In this document: piece after piece, positions 28,399 through 38,755 of the stretch | Layout: each line of letters begins with the position of its first letter | Numbering within the stretch: the first letter of the stretch is position 1 | Origin: Roseitranquillus sp963749675 | GTDB taxonomy: Bacteria; Pseudomonadota; Alphaproteobacteria; Rhodobacterales; Rhodobacteraceae | DNA length: 64,000 bases | Direction: 5' to 3' | Assembly: GCA_963749675.1 (NCBI GenBank) | Contig: CAVVNT010000009.1 | Coordinates: 1-64,000 of the forward strand | Program-made: the position numbers and the translations under genes | Notes under the pieces: generated by a model | What the model was told of the DNA's origin: nothing | The model's database searches: none | Seen by the model: only the letters and a program-made list of their open reading frames with translations

Positions 28399-29209
28399 GG
28401 CGATGTCACGTAAACGAGCTGATTTGCAGCGGCGATCGAGGATGCTAGCGCCGTCGCCATGACGAGCGCCATCAGCTACCGGCGGCACCGCTTCCCGCCC
28501 GAGATCATCGCCCACGCGGTCTGGCTCTGCGCACGGTTCCCGCTCAGCTTGCGCGTCGTAGAGGAATTGCTGCTCGAGCGCGGCATCGATGTCTCCCACG
28601 AGACGGTGCGCCGGTGGGCCGCAAGGCCCGCTCATTACCGGTGAGCTGTGACGGCGCGCTCCGCGGCCGGGCGATGTCTGGCACCTCGACGAGATGCGGG
28701 TGGTGATCCGCGGTTCCGTGCACTGGCTTTGGCGCGCCGTCGACCAGCATGGAACGGTGCTCGAGGAGATCGTGCAGCGCCGCCGCGACGCGAAGGCGGC
28801 ACGCCGGCTGCTTCGGACTCTGCTGAAAAAGCAGGGCTGGCGGCCGTGGCGCATCGTGACCGACAAGCTGGCCTCCTACGCGGCGGCCCGGCGAAAGGTC
28901 GCCCCGAGCCTGGAGCACCGCGCCCACAAGGGGCTGAACAATCGCGCCGAGAACAGCCACGTGCCGCTGCGAAAACGCGAGCGGCAGATGCAGCGATTTC
29001 GTTCTCCTGGAGGGCTGCAGCGCTTCACCGCAACCTTCTCCGCCGTCCGCAACCACTTCGTCCCGCCAGCCCGCCGCCGATCCGCTCTCGCCACCCGCTT
29101 CCATCGCCTCGAAGCGTTCGACGTATGGCGCCAGGCCGCTGGTGTCACGGCCTGACGCTCGTGGAGATCAGCGCATTCCACGCCAGCGGTCAGTTAACGT
29201 GACATCGCC
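28399..29209 (+). mobile_element. IS6-family element type X, copy 2 (uninterrupted)
   Basis: 811 bp, with the ends GGCGATGTCACGTAAAC and GTTAACGTGACATCGCC. The left flank (GTTCGCCC) and right flank (GGAAAGAG) are not copies of each other, so this copy no longer sits in its original target. The right flank is the interrupted N-terminal part of a DUF475 gene. Confidence 0.9.
28459..29155 (+). pseudogene. IS6-family transposase (type X), copy 2
   Basis: The N-terminal frame 28459-28644 ends early at RPAHYR. The catalytic part resumes in another frame (28694 on, with DEMRVVIRGSVHWLWRAVD, IVTDKLASYAAARRKVAP, NRAENSHVPLRK) and ends at 29155. The lesions are the loss of about 5 bases after VRRWAA and CGA to TGA in ITGEL-stop-RRAPRPGD. 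The same two occur in copies 1 and 3. Confidence 0.88.
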
Positions 29210-29327
29210 GGAAAGAGAGCCCGCCGCCGATTGTGTCAGTGGTGCGCATCCCGATCACGAAGGCCAGCACCAGCCCGAGGAAAGTCAGCCCGATGGGCCA
29301 GCGGAAGTAGTGCAGAAGCGCCGTCAT
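29210..29327 (-). pseudogene. DUF475 (TerC-like) membrane protein, N-terminal piece
   Basis: The ATG at 29327 overlaps the stop of the dehydrogenase gene (ATGA). The 39 codons read TALLHYFRWPIGLTFLGLVL and end GGGLSF at the IS6-X border. The missing remainder (FLLIGSVLAILEISLSFDN and on) is at 58086-59013, also against an IS6-X right end. The last bases here (CTCTTTCC) and the first there (CTCTTCC) look like the two sides of an 8-bp target duplication. Confidence 0.75.
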
Positions 29328-30289
29328 GCGCCGGTCGCGGCCTTTGGAACGTTGACGGGCGTGAGCAACGGCTGCCCCGTAAAGTGCGCCCGCAGGTTGT
29401 CGTTGACCAAGGCCGCCATCGCATCCCGTGTCTCTACGGTGCCGCTGGCGTGGTGCGGGTACAGCACGACGTTCGGCAACGCGGTCAACGCCGGGTCGGG
29501 GTTGGGTTCATTAAGGAAGACGTCGAGGCCCGCGGAGGCGAGGGCACCCGAGGCAAGCGCCGACGTCAGGGCGGCCTCGTCCACGACGCTCCCGCGGGAG
29601 ATGTTCACCAGCGTCCCGGCCGGCCCCAACGCAGCGATCACCCGCGCGTCGACCAGCCTGTCCGTTCCCTCGCCGCCCGGAACCGCGACCACCAAGATGT
29701 CGGCCCACTCGGCCAGCGCGACGAGGGAGCTGTGGTACCGGTACCCCACGCACTTGTCGCTGCGCGCCATATACCCGATCTCCAGCCCGAAGGGCTCCGC
29801 CCGCGCGGCGATGGCATTCCCGATCCGGCCCAGTCCCAAAATGCCGAGGCGCTTGCCGCGAAGCGCCGAGGTCAGGCCGAGCGGACCCTCCTGCCCCCAC
29901 CGGCCGGAGCGCACGTAGGCGTCACCCGCAACCATGTTCCGCCGCGCGTTGATGACCAGGCCCAACGCGATATCGGCGACGTCGTCGGTCAGCACGTCGG
30001 GCGTGTTCGTGACGACGGCTCCGTGATCGGTGCAGGCGTCGACGTCGATCTTGTCGTAGCCCACGCCGGACGAGGCAACGATCTCGAGCCTCGGCATCCG
30101 CTCGACCATGCCACGGGTCAGGCCCTTCCCTCCGGTGGTGGCGACGCCACGGATGCGCGGCCCGACCTCGGCTAGCAGCGCGTCGGGATCGTCAGCCTGA
30201 TCGTATCGGTGCAGATGGAACTCGCCGTCGATCTCGGCGATCTTGGTCGGCCGCGTAGTCCAGACCACGAGGATATCCGGCTTTGTCAC
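29324..30289 (-). CDS. D-2-hydroxyacid dehydrogenase (NAD-dependent)
   Basis: 321 residues from a GTG at 30289. The C-terminal half has the nucleotide-binding loop LGILGLGRIGNAIA, and the catalytic set follows: Arg in NISRGSVVDEAAL, Glu in LDVFLNEPNPDP and His in LYPHHASGTVET. It reduces or oxidises a 2-keto/2-hydroxy acid (glyoxylate, hydroxypyruvate or a sugar keto acid) with NAD(P)H. It lies 3 bp after the ABC ATPase gene and is coupled to the DUF475 start, so it is part of the minus-strand importer operon. Confidence 0.92.
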   Translation of the reverse strand: MTKPDILVVWTTRPTKIAEIDGEFHLHRYDQADDPDALLAEVGPRIRGVATTGGKGLTRGMVERMPRLEIVASSGVGYDKIDVDACTDHGAVVTNTPDVLTDDVADIALGLVINARRNMVAGDAYVRSGRWGQEGPLGLTSALRGKRLGILGLGRIGNAIAARAEPFGLEIGYMARSDKCVGYRYHSSLVALAEWADILVVAVPGGEGTDRLVDARVIAALGPAGTLVNISRGSVVDEAALTSALASGALASAGLDVFLNEPNPDPALTALPNVVLYPHHASGTVETRDAMAALVNDNLRAHFTGQPLLTPVNVPKAATGA

Positions 30290-30292
30290 GCG

Positions 30293-31917
30293 TTACGCCT
30301 CCTCGAGCTGTCGCGTGCGCCGCCGTTCGGCCTGGACCTCCGGGTCCGGGTCAAGGCTCGCGGCAAGCAACGCGCGGGTATAGTCCTCTCGCGGGGCCTC
30401 GAAAATCTCCCGGACCGGCCCCTGCTCGACAATCCGTCCGCCCTGCATCACCACCACCCGGTGGGCGAAGTCGCGCACCAACGGCAGGTCGTGCGCGATG
30501 AAGAGGTAGCTGAGGCCCAGCTCGCGTTGCAGCCGCTGCAGGAGCTCCATCACCTGCGCCTGGATCGAGACGTCGAGCGCCGAGACCGCCTCGTCGCAGA
30601 TGATGAGCTTCGGCTCGAGCGCGAGAGCGCGGGCGATCGCGATCCGTTGCCGCTGCCCGCCGGAGAACTGGTGCGGATAGCGATGCGTGTGGCTCGGGTC
30701 GAGACCGACCTGCCTCAGGAGCTCCTGCACACGGTCGGCCCGCTTGTCCCTGGGAAGGATGTCGGGGTGGATCGCGAATGCCTCTCCGATGATCCGGGCG
30801 ACGGACATTCGCGGGTTCAGCGACTGCGTCGGGTCCTGGAACACCATCTGGATTTCGCGGCGGATCTTGAAGAGGTCCGAGGCTGGCATGGTCACCAGGT
30901 CGCGCCCGTTGTAGAGCGCCTCGCCCCCGCTCGCGTCTTCGAGCCTGAGCAGCGTCTTGGCCAGCGTCGACTTGCCGGAGCCGGACTTCGCCCACGATCG
31001 CCACCGTCTCGCCCGGCAAGACGGTCAGGCTGCAGGGCTTCATCGCCTCGAAGGAGCCGAAGGACTTGGAGAGGCCGTTGACCTCGAGGATCGGCCTGAT
31101 GCCGGTGTCGAGGGGTGCGGCCATCTCGCCCGTGCCGGGCACGGCGCCGATCAGCTTCTTGGTGTAGGGGTGGGTTGGGTTCCGGTAGACCTGCGCCGCG
31201 CTGCCCGTCTCGACGATCTGGCCAGAGTTCATCACCACGACGCGGTCGGCGGTCTCGGCCACCACGCCCAGATCGTGGGTGATCAGCAGGAGGCCCATCC
31301 CCGTCTCCGCCTGCAGCTCCTCGAGCAGCGCCAGGATCTGCGCCTGCACCGTGACATCCAGCGCCGTCGTCGGCTCGTCCGCGATCAGGATGTCGGGCTT
31401 CAGCGCCAGCGCCATGGCGATCATCAGCCGCTGCCGCTGTCCGCCCGAGAACTGGTGCGGATAGGCGTCGATCTTGTTGTCCGCGTCGGGGATGCCGACC
31501 CGTTTCAGGAGCTCGAGCGTGCGCGCCCGGGCCTCGGCCCGCCGCTTGCCGTGGGCGGTCATCGTCTCGGCGATCTGGAAGCCGACCGTATAGACCGGGT
31601 TCAGGTGGCTGAGCGGATCCTGGAAGATCATCGCGATCTGCCGGCCGTTGATCTCGCGCCGCTCGTCCGCGCTCATCTGCAGCAGGTCCCTGCCGTTGAA
31701 CAGGACCTCGCCCGAGACGATCTCGCCCGGCGGGCAGTCGATCAGGTTCATGATCGCCGAAGCCGACACCGACTTGCCCGACCCGCGACTCGCCCAGGAT
31801 CGCCAGCGTCTCACCCCGGTCGAGATGCCAGTTCACGTCGCGGACGGCGTGGACCGTGCCTTGCGCGGTATGGAAGTCGACCGTCAGGTTGCGGACCTCG
31901 AGCAGATGGTCGGTCAT
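30293..31917 (-). pseudogene. dipeptide/nickel-type ABC importer ATPase, two fused domains, frameshifted twice
   Basis: The ATG at 31917 overlaps the permease stop. It carries two complete ATPase units in tandem, each with Walker A (near 31785 and 30987), signature (HQFSGGQRQR in both), Walker B (ILIADEPTTALD, LIICDEAVSALD) and the oligopeptide-type C-terminal extension (NPTHPYTKKLIGAVPG). Both Walker A motifs are hit by one extra base: GAGTCG-C-GGGTCGGG and GGCGA-A-GTCCGG. The length is 1625 nt, a multiple of three plus two. It energises uptake for the permeases upstream. Confidence 0.9.
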
Positions 31918-32845
31918 CTCTTCTTCCTTGCGATCTCAAGACGCCACCGCTGCACCGGATCAAGGGCCGTGCGCATCCAGTTCGACAAGAGGTTGAGCGA
32001 GAGGGTCGTGAGGATGATCGCGAGACCGGGGAAGAACGACAGCCACCAGGCCGTAGTCAGGTATGACCGGCCCTGCGATACCATCAGGCCCCACGTGATC
32101 TCGGGCGGCTGGATGCCGATGCCGAGAAAGCTGCAGCGAGCTCTCCGCCAGCATCACGAAGGCGAAATCGAGCGTCGCGATCGTGACCAGCGTCGGGAAG
32201 ATCACCGGCAGGATGTGGCGGAACACGATCCTGCCCGTGGAGGCGCCCATCACCCTGGCGGCCTGCACGAACATCCGCTCGCGGATCTCCAGCACCTCGG
32301 CCCGCGAGGTCCGCAGGTAGATCGGGATCCGCGTGATGGCCAGGACGATGACCAGGTTCCCGACCGACGGGCGACAGCATGTAGAGGACGATGACCGCGA
32401 GCAGCAGCGACGGAAACGACATGATGACGTCGGCGAGCCGCATGATGACCTGGCTCGGCCACTTCGACGTGTACCCCGCGACGAGACCCAGCAGCGTGCC
32501 GATCACCGAGCGCGCAGACGACGGCACCTGCCGCGACCATGATCGTGTTCTGCGCCGCGACGATGATCCGCGCCAGCAGCGGCCGGCCCAGCGCGTCGCC
32601 GCCAAGCCAGAACAGCCAGTTCCGCGAGAAGTCGAACGGCGGCGCGTTGCGGCCGCGCAGGTCCTGCTCGGTCGCCGCATCTCCCAGCAGCATCGGACCG
32701 AAGATCGCGCAGAAGACGACGAGGGCCAGGAAGATCGCGGCGCAGAACGCGAACTTGTCGCGCCAGAGCATGCGCAGCATCTGCACGGCAGCCCGCGGCG
32801 GGTCGGCTTGGCCAGGGACGGAATGTCGACGTCTGTCGACGCCAT
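31914..32845 (-). pseudogene. ABC importer permease (DppC/OppC type), frameshifted
   Basis: Start ATG at 32845, stop overlapping the ATPase start. Recognisable segments in several frames: ASTDVDIPSLAKPTRR, WRDKFAFCAAIFLALVVFCA, RSVIGTLLGLVAGYTSKWPS, the EAA-loop region (LEIRERMFVQAARVMGAS) and FRHILPVIFPTLVTIATLDF. Extra single bases are seen near 32133, 32370 and 32515, and another shift near 32800. Correcting them gives the normal permease of about 309 residues with an OppC N-terminal segment. Confidence 0.85.
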
Positions 32846-32848
32846 GGC

Positions 32849-33764
32849 TCAGTACCGGATGCGCGGATCGAGCACCGCATAGAGGATGTCGATGAGAAGG
32901 TTCATCAGGAAGATCGCGACCGCGGTAACCATGATCGCCGCCAGAACGACGGTGAAGTCGCGCTGCAGGATGGAGTCGATCATCAGCTTGCCGATGCCGG
33001 GAAAGCCGAAGATCGTCTCCACTACGACGGCGCCGTTCAGGATCCCCGCGGCCTGGTCGCCGATCACGGTGATGACCGGCAGCATGGCGTTGCGGAGCGC
33101 GTGGACGAAGATGATCGGGCGGTTCCTGCACGCCCTTGGCGCGGGCCGTCTTGACGTAGGCCGACGACAGCGCGGTGATCATCGATCCTCGGACGACCTG
33201 CAGGATCAGCCCGAACGGCCGGATGAACAGGACCGCAACGGGCATGATCCAGTGCCACGGCGTTCCTGTCCCCGACGTCGGCAGCCAGCCGAAGTTCACC
33301 GACAAGAGTACGATCGCGACGATGGCGATCCAGAAATCGGGCGCGCTGGCGCCGATCAGTGAGAAGAACGTGGCGATCCGGTCGAAGACGCCGCCGACGT
33401 GGAATGCCGCGAGCGAACCGAAGACGATCGCTGCAACCGTCACCAGGGTCATGGTGATCGCCGCCAGCCACAGCGTCCAGACGAAGGCCTGCAGCACTAC
33501 GTCGATTGCGGGGGCATTGCGCCGGATCGACATGCCGAAGTCGAACTGCACGAGGTCGCCCATGTAGCTGAAGAACTGGACGATCAGCGGGTCATTAAGC
33601 CCGTGAAGCTCGCGGAACTGCGCGCGCGCCTCGAGCGAGGCGTCGAGCGGCAGGTAAAGTGACGTGGGGTCTCCGGTCAGTCGGCTCAGGAAGAAGACCA
33701 GGATGACGAGCCCGACCAGAGAGATGGCGCTCGCGACCGCGCGTTTTCCGAGGAATGCTCTCAT
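32849..33764 (-). pseudogene. ABC importer permease (DppB/OppB type), frameshifted
   Basis: From the ATG at 33764: RAFLGKRAVASAISLVGLVI, PLDASLEARAQFRELHGL and six helices, with the EAA loop YVKTARAKG. One extra base near 33125 (GGAAC-C-GCCCGATC) shifts the frame just after that loop; the end (FVHALRNAMLPVITVIGDQ to LDPRIRY) continues to 32849. The length is 916 nt, a multiple of three plus one. First membrane gene of the importer operon. Confidence 0.87.
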
Positions 33765-33786
33765 GGCGCCCTCCTTGCCGAGAAAC

Positions 33787-33810
33787 GGGGGCCGCCCCGA
33801 GGCGGCCCCC
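33787..33810. terminator. perfect 10-bp hairpin between binding-protein and permease genes
   Basis: GGGGGCCGCC (33787-33796), loop CCGA, GGCGGCCCCC (33801-33810). On the minus strand it follows the binding-protein stop and precedes the permease start by about 20 bp; only a short GTTTC follows it. Such hairpins commonly protect the upstream mRNA or reduce read-through, giving more binding protein than permease. Confidence 0.65.
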
Positions 33811-33820
33811 GAAGGCAGGC

Positions 33821-35329
33821 TTACTTGAAGCCGATCTGCTGCAGCTGCAGCTCGCTGTTGGTCTTGATCGTCGGCGTGAAGTCGAGCCGCGGGTTGACCC
33901 GGCTGAAGCCAACCATGTGCCAGAGCAGCACATCGGCAGCCACGTCGTCATTGATGTAGGCGAAAAGCGCGCTCCACAGCTGTTCGCGCTCGTCGCCAGT
34001 GGCGGCGGTCGCGTCGGCGATCATCTGGTCGATCTGCGCGTCCTCGATACCGGACTGCAGGCCCTCAGAGGCGTACTTGAAGTACATTGAGAAAACCGGG
34101 TCGCCGTTGGCGTTGTCATGCATCGCGCCGACGATCATTGGCCCGCGGTCCTCGGCGAAGGGCTTGGAGTAGAAGTTCTCCCACTCCGCGACCTCGGTCA
34201 TCCGCAGGTTCATGTTGAAGCCGACGTCCTGGAACATGGCGAGCAGCGCCTCCATGGTCTCGGTGACGTTGCCCCACTGTTCGGTGCGGCCGATCAGCGT
34301 GATCTCGGCATCGACATCGACGCCGTCGGCCCTGGCTTCCTCGAGCAGCGCCTTGGCCTGATCGGGGTCGTAGGGATACGGCGCGAGCTCCTGGTTGTAG
34401 CCCAGCGTCGACGGCGGCGTCATGCCGGTCGCGAGCAGCGTGCCCTCGGCCAGGATGGTGCCGACGAACGCCTCGCGGTCGACCGCGTAGTTCAGCGCCT
34501 TGCGCACCCGCACGTCGTCGAGAGGTGCAGTGGTGGCGTCGACCCTGAGGTACACGGTCTCGGAGTTCGGGTACGAGAAGTCCATGTCTGGGTTCGTCGC
34601 ATCCTGCACCGCGATGTTCGGCGCGATGTCCGCCTCGCCCGTCTCGACCATCGCGGCACGGACCGCGCTCTCGGACCGGAAGACATAGGTCGCCGACTGC
34701 ACCGCAGGCTGCTCGCCCCAGTAGTCGGGATATGCCGAGACCTTGATGTTCTGCCCGACATTGTACTCGTCGAACGTGTAGGGCCCGGTCCCGATCGGCT
34801 GGTCGACGAACGCGTCCATCGGTGCCTCTGCGGGGACGACGGTCACGGTCGACATCAGGAGCGGCAGTATCGGCTGAGCCGGGTCCGCCGTGATGTCGAT
34901 CGTCGTGTCGTCCACGACCTCTGTCGTCAGCTCCATGCCGCCGAAGAACTTGGCGCCGATCTCGCAGACGATCTGGTCGGACTTGATCCGCGCGATCGAG
35001 TGGGCGACGTCCTCCGACGTGAAGTCCGATCCGTCGTGGAACGTCGCACCCTCGCGCAAATGAAAGCGCCAGGTGCCGTCGCCCATGTCTTCCCAGCTCT
35101 CGGCGAGGCGCGGCTGCAGGCCCTCGCCGGGCAACAGCTCGGTCACCGTCTCGGAGACGTTCTGCAGTATCACGCGGCCGATGTTCGAGCGCGAAGCCAT
35201 GCAGGGCTCAACCACGTCGAGCTCTTCGGACAGCACGACCGTGACCGAATCGTCCTGCGCTGCGACAGGTACTGCAAACGCGGTCGCCGCCAGCAGTACC
35301 GCCGTTGCCTTTAGGATCTTCTGGGTCAT
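33821..35329 (-). CDS. ABC importer substrate-binding protein (peptide/nickel family, SBP_bac_5)
   Basis: 502 residues from the ATG at 35329 behind GGGAGG. The signal peptide (LKATAVLLAATAFAVPVAA) leads to the periplasm. The family-5 landmarks are LAESWEDMGDGTWRFHLREG and FHDGSDFTSEDVAHSIARI, then IGTGPYTFDEYNVGQNIKV and VRKALNYAVDREAF. This family binds peptides, but also opines, sugars and metal chelates, so the ligand cannot be named. First gene of a minus-strand operon that includes permeases, ATPase and a D-2-hydroxyacid dehydrogenase; an acid-type ligand is an inference. Confidence 0.93.
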   Translation of the reverse strand: MTQKILKATAVLLAATAFAVPVAAQDDSVTVVLSEELDVVEPCMASRSNIGRVILQNVSETVTELLPGEGLQPRLAESWEDMGDGTWRFHLREGATFHDGSDFTSEDVAHSIARIKSDQIVCEIGAKFFGGMELTTEVVDDTTIDITADPAQPILPLLMSTVTVVPAEAPMDAFVDQPIGTGPYTFDEYNVGQNIKVSAYPDYWGEQPAVQSATYVFRSESAVRAAMVETGEADIAPNIAVQDATNPDMDFSYPNSETVYLRVDATTAPLDDVRVRKALNYAVDREAFVGTILAEGTLLATGMTPPSTLGYNQELAPYPYDPDQAKALLEEARADGVDVDAEITLIGRTEQWGNVTETMEALLAMFQDVGFNMNLRMTEVAEWENFYSKPFAEDRGPMIVGAMHDNANGDPVFSMYFKYASEGLQSGIEDAQIDQMIADATAATGDEREQLWSALFAYINDDVAADVLLWHMVGFSRVNPRLDFTPTIKTNSELQLQQIGFK

Positions 35330-35509
35330 TGATTGCCTCCCTTGCCCAGTGAGTGCCGCCCCTCCAGCGGCAAAAGCGCCATCCTGGCCCTTCCGGCCAA
35401 TTGTGGATGTCGAGGAATGATCGTGTTTGGCTCGCGCCGTGTGAATTCCAAATGTGGATCGATTTGATACAAGAACTGTATCACTCGCGGCGCCGGAGGT
35501 CCGGACGAC

Positions 35510-36424
35510 ATGGCTCACACGTTCGAGTTCTTTCAGCTCCGCTGCTTCGTCGCCGTCGCTGAGGAGCTGAACTTTCGCCGCGCCGCGGAGCGTCTGAACA
35601 TGACGCAGCCGCCCCTGTCCCGGCAGATCCGGCTGCTCGAGGACCGGGTCGGCGTGAAGCTGTTCGATCGCACGAACCGTCGCGTCCGCCTCACCTCGGC
35701 TGGCGAGGACTTCTTCGCCAACGCGATCGACATCCTGCAACGGGCCGAGCACGCCGTGCTCACCGCCCGGCAGGCCGAGCGCGGTGAGATCGGGTCCGTC
35801 GCCATGGGCTTCGTCCCTTCGGCGTCGCTCGAATTCATTCCGCGCATCGTCGGGGCCATCGCCGCGGCGCTTCCCGACGTCACCTTCAGCCCGACCGAGA
35901 TGATGAGCTACGAGATCGTCGAGGCGCTGCGCTCCGGCCGCCTTGACATCGGATTGACCAGGATGGCCGGCCGTGGCGACGAGATCACCTGCCGCCGCGC
36001 CGTCAGCGAGCCCTTCGTTCTGGCGGTTCCGGCAGACCATCCGCTGGCCCGCCAGGCCGAAGTCACCGCCTCGGACCTCGACGGGGCACCGTTCGTCGCC
36101 TACTCGGCCGACCGCGGCGGGTACCTCCGCGAGGTCCAGTCGGGGCTCTTTGCCAGCCTCGGCATTGCGCCGCGGACGATGCAGGAGGTCAGCCAGACGC
36201 ACTCCGTCCTCGCCCTCGTCAACCGCGGGATCGGCGTGGCACTCGTCCCCGCCTCGGCGTGCGCGATGCGGATGGACAATCTCGCATACCGCCCGATCGA
36301 CCTGCCCTCGCGGTTCCGCTCCGACCTCTATCTCGCGTTCGGGCCCAAGCGCCGCTCCTCCGCGATTCACCAGCGGGTCACCACGGTGATCCTCGACGAG
36401 CTCGCCGACATCTCCCCTTTCTGA
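35510..36424 (+). CDS. LysR-family regulator, divergent from the ABC importer
   Basis: 304 residues, ATG at 35510 after GGAGG. The N-terminal helix-turn-helix (ELNFRRAAERLNMTQPPLSR) and the full two-lobed effector domain (GEIGSVAMGFVPSASLEFIP, GIGVALVPAS) are complete. It starts 180 bp from the binding-protein gene on the other strand, the usual layout for a LysR activator of a transport operon. The inducer is unknown but is probably the transported acid. Confidence 0.93.
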   Translation: MAHTFEFFQLRCFVAVAEELNFRRAAERLNMTQPPLSRQIRLLEDRVGVKLFDRTNRRVRLTSAGEDFFANAIDILQRAEHAVLTARQAERGEIGSVAMGFVPSASLEFIPRIVGAIAAALPDVTFSPTEMMSYEIVEALRSGRLDIGLTRMAGRGDEITCRRAVSEPFVLAVPADHPLARQAEVTASDLDGAPFVAYSADRGGYLREVQSGLFASLGIAPRTMQEVSQTHSVLALVNRGIGVALVPASACAMRMDNLAYRPIDLPSRFRSDLYLAFGPKRRSSAIHQRVTTVILDELADISPF

Positions 36425-36441
36425 CCGAAGCCGCGCCGCCG

Positions 36442-37329
36442 TCATATCTCGCGCTCCGGCCGCCGCCGCGCCGTCCGCGCCATCATCAGTGTGGCAGCAA
36501 AGATCACCGCGCCGCCGACCCACGTCGTGACCGGCACCGTCTGCCCGAAGAGAATGAACGCCAGCGCCGCCACGATCGGCAGCCGCAGGAAGTCGATCGG
36601 AACGATCAGAGACGCCTCGGCCAGCGAGAAGGCCCGCGTCACCATCCCCATGTTCAGTGCGCCGAGCGCCCCTTGCAGGGCCAGCAGAAACCACTGCCCC
36701 AGCGTCGGCGGCGTCCAGAACAGGAGCGCCGGCACCAGCGCGATGGGGGCGGTCAGGATCAGGTTCCACGCCACCAGCGTTTCGGTGCTGTCGCGTCCCG
36801 ACATCGGCTTCAGCATCAGCTGGATGACCGCCGTCAGCGCCGCGCCCAGCAGCGCAAAGAGCAGTCCCGCCGACACCCCCCCCTGACCCGGCCGCAGCAC
36901 GAACATCACCCCGAGAAAGCCGACGGCGACCGCGAGCACACGCATCGTCCGCGGACTTTCCGACAGAAACAGCCATGCCCCGACCGTCACGAAGATCGGC
37001 GCCGCGAATGCGATCGCCGTGACGTCCGCCAGCGGCGACAGCGCGAAGGCCGCGAAGAACGACACAAGAGAAGCAAGCTTGAGCGCCGCCCGCAGCAGGT
37101 GCAGAAATCGGTAGTTTGACTGCAGCATCGACGGACGCGACAGAATCCACGGCGCAACGATGAGCAGCCCGAACAGCGAACGCGTGAAGCCGATGACGAA
37201 TGGGTGCACGTCGGGCGAGACCTGCCGAACGATCACCGCGTCGACCGCGCCGAACAGCGCGACGAGCAGCATGAGCCCCACCCCGACCAGTGCTGCGCGT
37301 TCGCTGTCGATTATGCGTTGCGGCGGCAC
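36442..37329 (-). CDS. EamA-family (drug/metabolite transporter) membrane protein
   Basis: Ten predicted helices in two EamA halves of five (LVGVGLMLLVALFGAVDAV, SFFAAFALSPLADVTAIAF and so on, then a repeat starting GLLFALLGAALTAVIQL). I chose the GTG at 37329, which has AGGAG just upstream and gives 295 residues, the usual size; a TTG at 37395 would add a hydrophilic leader. It probably exports a metabolite. It is convergent with the LysR gene and divergent from the sialidase-like gene. Confidence 0.9.
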   Translation of the reverse strand: MPPQRIIDSERAALVGVGLMLLVALFGAVDAVIVRQVSPDVHPFVIGFTRSLFGLLIVAPWILSRPSMLQSNYRFLHLLRAALKLASLVSFFAAFALSPLADVTAIAFAAPIFVTVGAWLFLSESPRTMRVLAVAVGFLGVMFVLRPGQGGVSAGLLFALLGAALTAVIQLMLKPMSGRDSTETLVAWNLILTAPIALVPALLFWTPPTLGQWFLLALQGALGALNMGMVTRAFSLAEASLIVPIDFLRLPIVAALAFILFGQTVPVTTWVGGAVIFAATLMMARTARRRPEREI

Positions 37330-37594
37330 TGCCTCTCCTGTTCCGACGGGACCGAAGTCCTCAGGCTGTCGCGTGGACGACGGGTAATGTCTCAAGAACT
37401 TGCTGATGTGTCAACTTTTACTGTGAAGAACGGAACCAGCAAAACTGATTGGACGGATAAACCGTTTTATTTCATAAGCCTAAAGACAGTCTTTCAGCCC
37501 GATGGATCCTTGGTAGGATGATTACAACTTGACAACTATGTTTGTCCAGAGCAACGATCATGCCGAATCCAGCAGGTTTGACGAGGGGCACGTG

Positions 37595-38755
37595 ATGGCA
37601 GATGACGCGGAAGCAGTCCTCCGGCCCGACCGGATCGCGGAAGCAATGGACGGGCGCCTCCGCGAGGCCCCGGATGGGCGCGAGGAAGCTCTCCTGCCCT
37701 CGCCCTGCGTGCAGAACCACGCGGCCTTCCTCGCCCGCGGCGAGGACGCCCTGCACTGCCTCTGGTTCGGCGGCTCGCTCGAAGGCAAGTCCGACATCTC
37801 GATCCACCGCTCCACCCTCGGCCCCGACGGCTGGACCCCGGCCGTGCAGCTCTCTCACGATCGTGCCCGCTCTGAACAGAACCCGGTCCAGTTCGACGCC
37901 CCTGACGGCCGTCGCCTCATCCTCCACACCGCGCAAGAGGGTGGCAATCAGGACGCTTGCCTCGTCCGCATGCGAGAGGAGGGGCAACCGCCGCGCGACC
38001 TGCGGCTGCCCCCAGGCACATTCATCCGCGGCGCCATCCGTATCCGTGACGACGGCGCCTGGCTGTTGCCGCTCTTCCGCTGCGTCCCGCAGCCCGGCGC
38101 CCGCTGGACCGGCAGCCACGACACCGCCGCCGTCGCGATCAGCGCCGACGAAGGCCGGACGTGGCGCGAGGTCGAGGTCCCCGGATCCATCGGATGCGTC
38201 CACATGACCCTCGTGCCCGTCGGCGGCGACCGCCTCGCCGCGTTCTATCGCCGCCGCCAGGCCGACTTCGTCCACCGCTCCGAGAGCGCCGACGGCGGCG
38301 AAACCTGGTCCGCGCCCCAACCCACCGACGTCCCCAACAACAACTCGTCGATCTGCGCCATCCGCCTCCGCGATGGCCGCGTCGCCATGGTCTGCAACCC
38401 GGTCAATGCCGCGATGCACCCCGACGCCCGCCGCGCCTCGCTCTACGACGAACTCGGCGACGGCGACGCCCGCCCCAACGCCGAAGGCGGCTGCGAACCC
38501 GTCTGGGGCGTTCCGCGCGCGCCCCTCGGGCTCTGCCTCTCCGACGACGGCGGGCGCACCTTCGCGCGTCGCATCACCATCGACGACAGCCCCGGCACCT
38601 GCCTCTCGAACAACAGCGTCGACGGCGAAAACAAGGAGCTTTCCTATCCCTCCGTTGCCGAGGGACCGGACGGCACCATCGACATCGCCTACACCTACTT
38701 CCGCCGCGCGATCAAACACGTCCGCCTGGCGCCCGGATGGATCGACACGCAATGA
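37595..38755 (+). CDS. sialidase-family (BNR/Asp-box) protein
   Basis: About 386 residues from the ATG at 37595, behind GAGGGG; earlier in-frame starts exist (37538). It has a beta-propeller repeat pattern with Asp-box motifs: SADEGRTW, SADGGETW and SDDGGRTF. An Arg-rich start of blade two (FRCVPQPG) and the C-terminal block NKELSYPSVAEGPDGTIDIAYTY, typical of bacterial sialidase-like proteins, are present. There is no signal peptide, so it acts in the cytoplasm, which is unusual for a true sialidase. Its stop overlaps the next gene, tying it to the acid-sugar operon. Confidence 0.85.
   Translation: MADDAEAVLRPDRIAEAMDGRLREAPDGREEALLPSPCVQNHAAFLARGEDALHCLWFGGSLEGKSDISIHRSTLGPDGWTPAVQLSHDRARSEQNPVQFDAPDGRRLILHTAQEGGNQDACLVRMREEGQPPRDLRLPPGTFIRGAIRIRDDGAWLLPLFRCVPQPGARWTGSHDTAAVAISADEGRTWREVEVPGSIGCVHMTLVPVGGDRLAAFYRRRQADFVHRSESADGGETWSAPQPTDVPNNNSSICAIRLRDGRVAMVCNPVNAAMHPDARRASLYDELGDGDARPNAEGGCEPVWGVPRAPLGLCLSDDGGRTFARRITIDDSPGTCLSNNSVDGENKELSYPSVAEGPDGTIDIAYTYFRRAIKHVRLAPGWIDTQ

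Noticed and set aside
33821..37150. 1109-codon minus-strand open frame covering the binding protein, LysR and EamA genes
   Set aside because: Only the part from 35329 down is the binding-protein gene; the upstream part is antisense to a clear LysR gene and has arginine-rich shadow composition.
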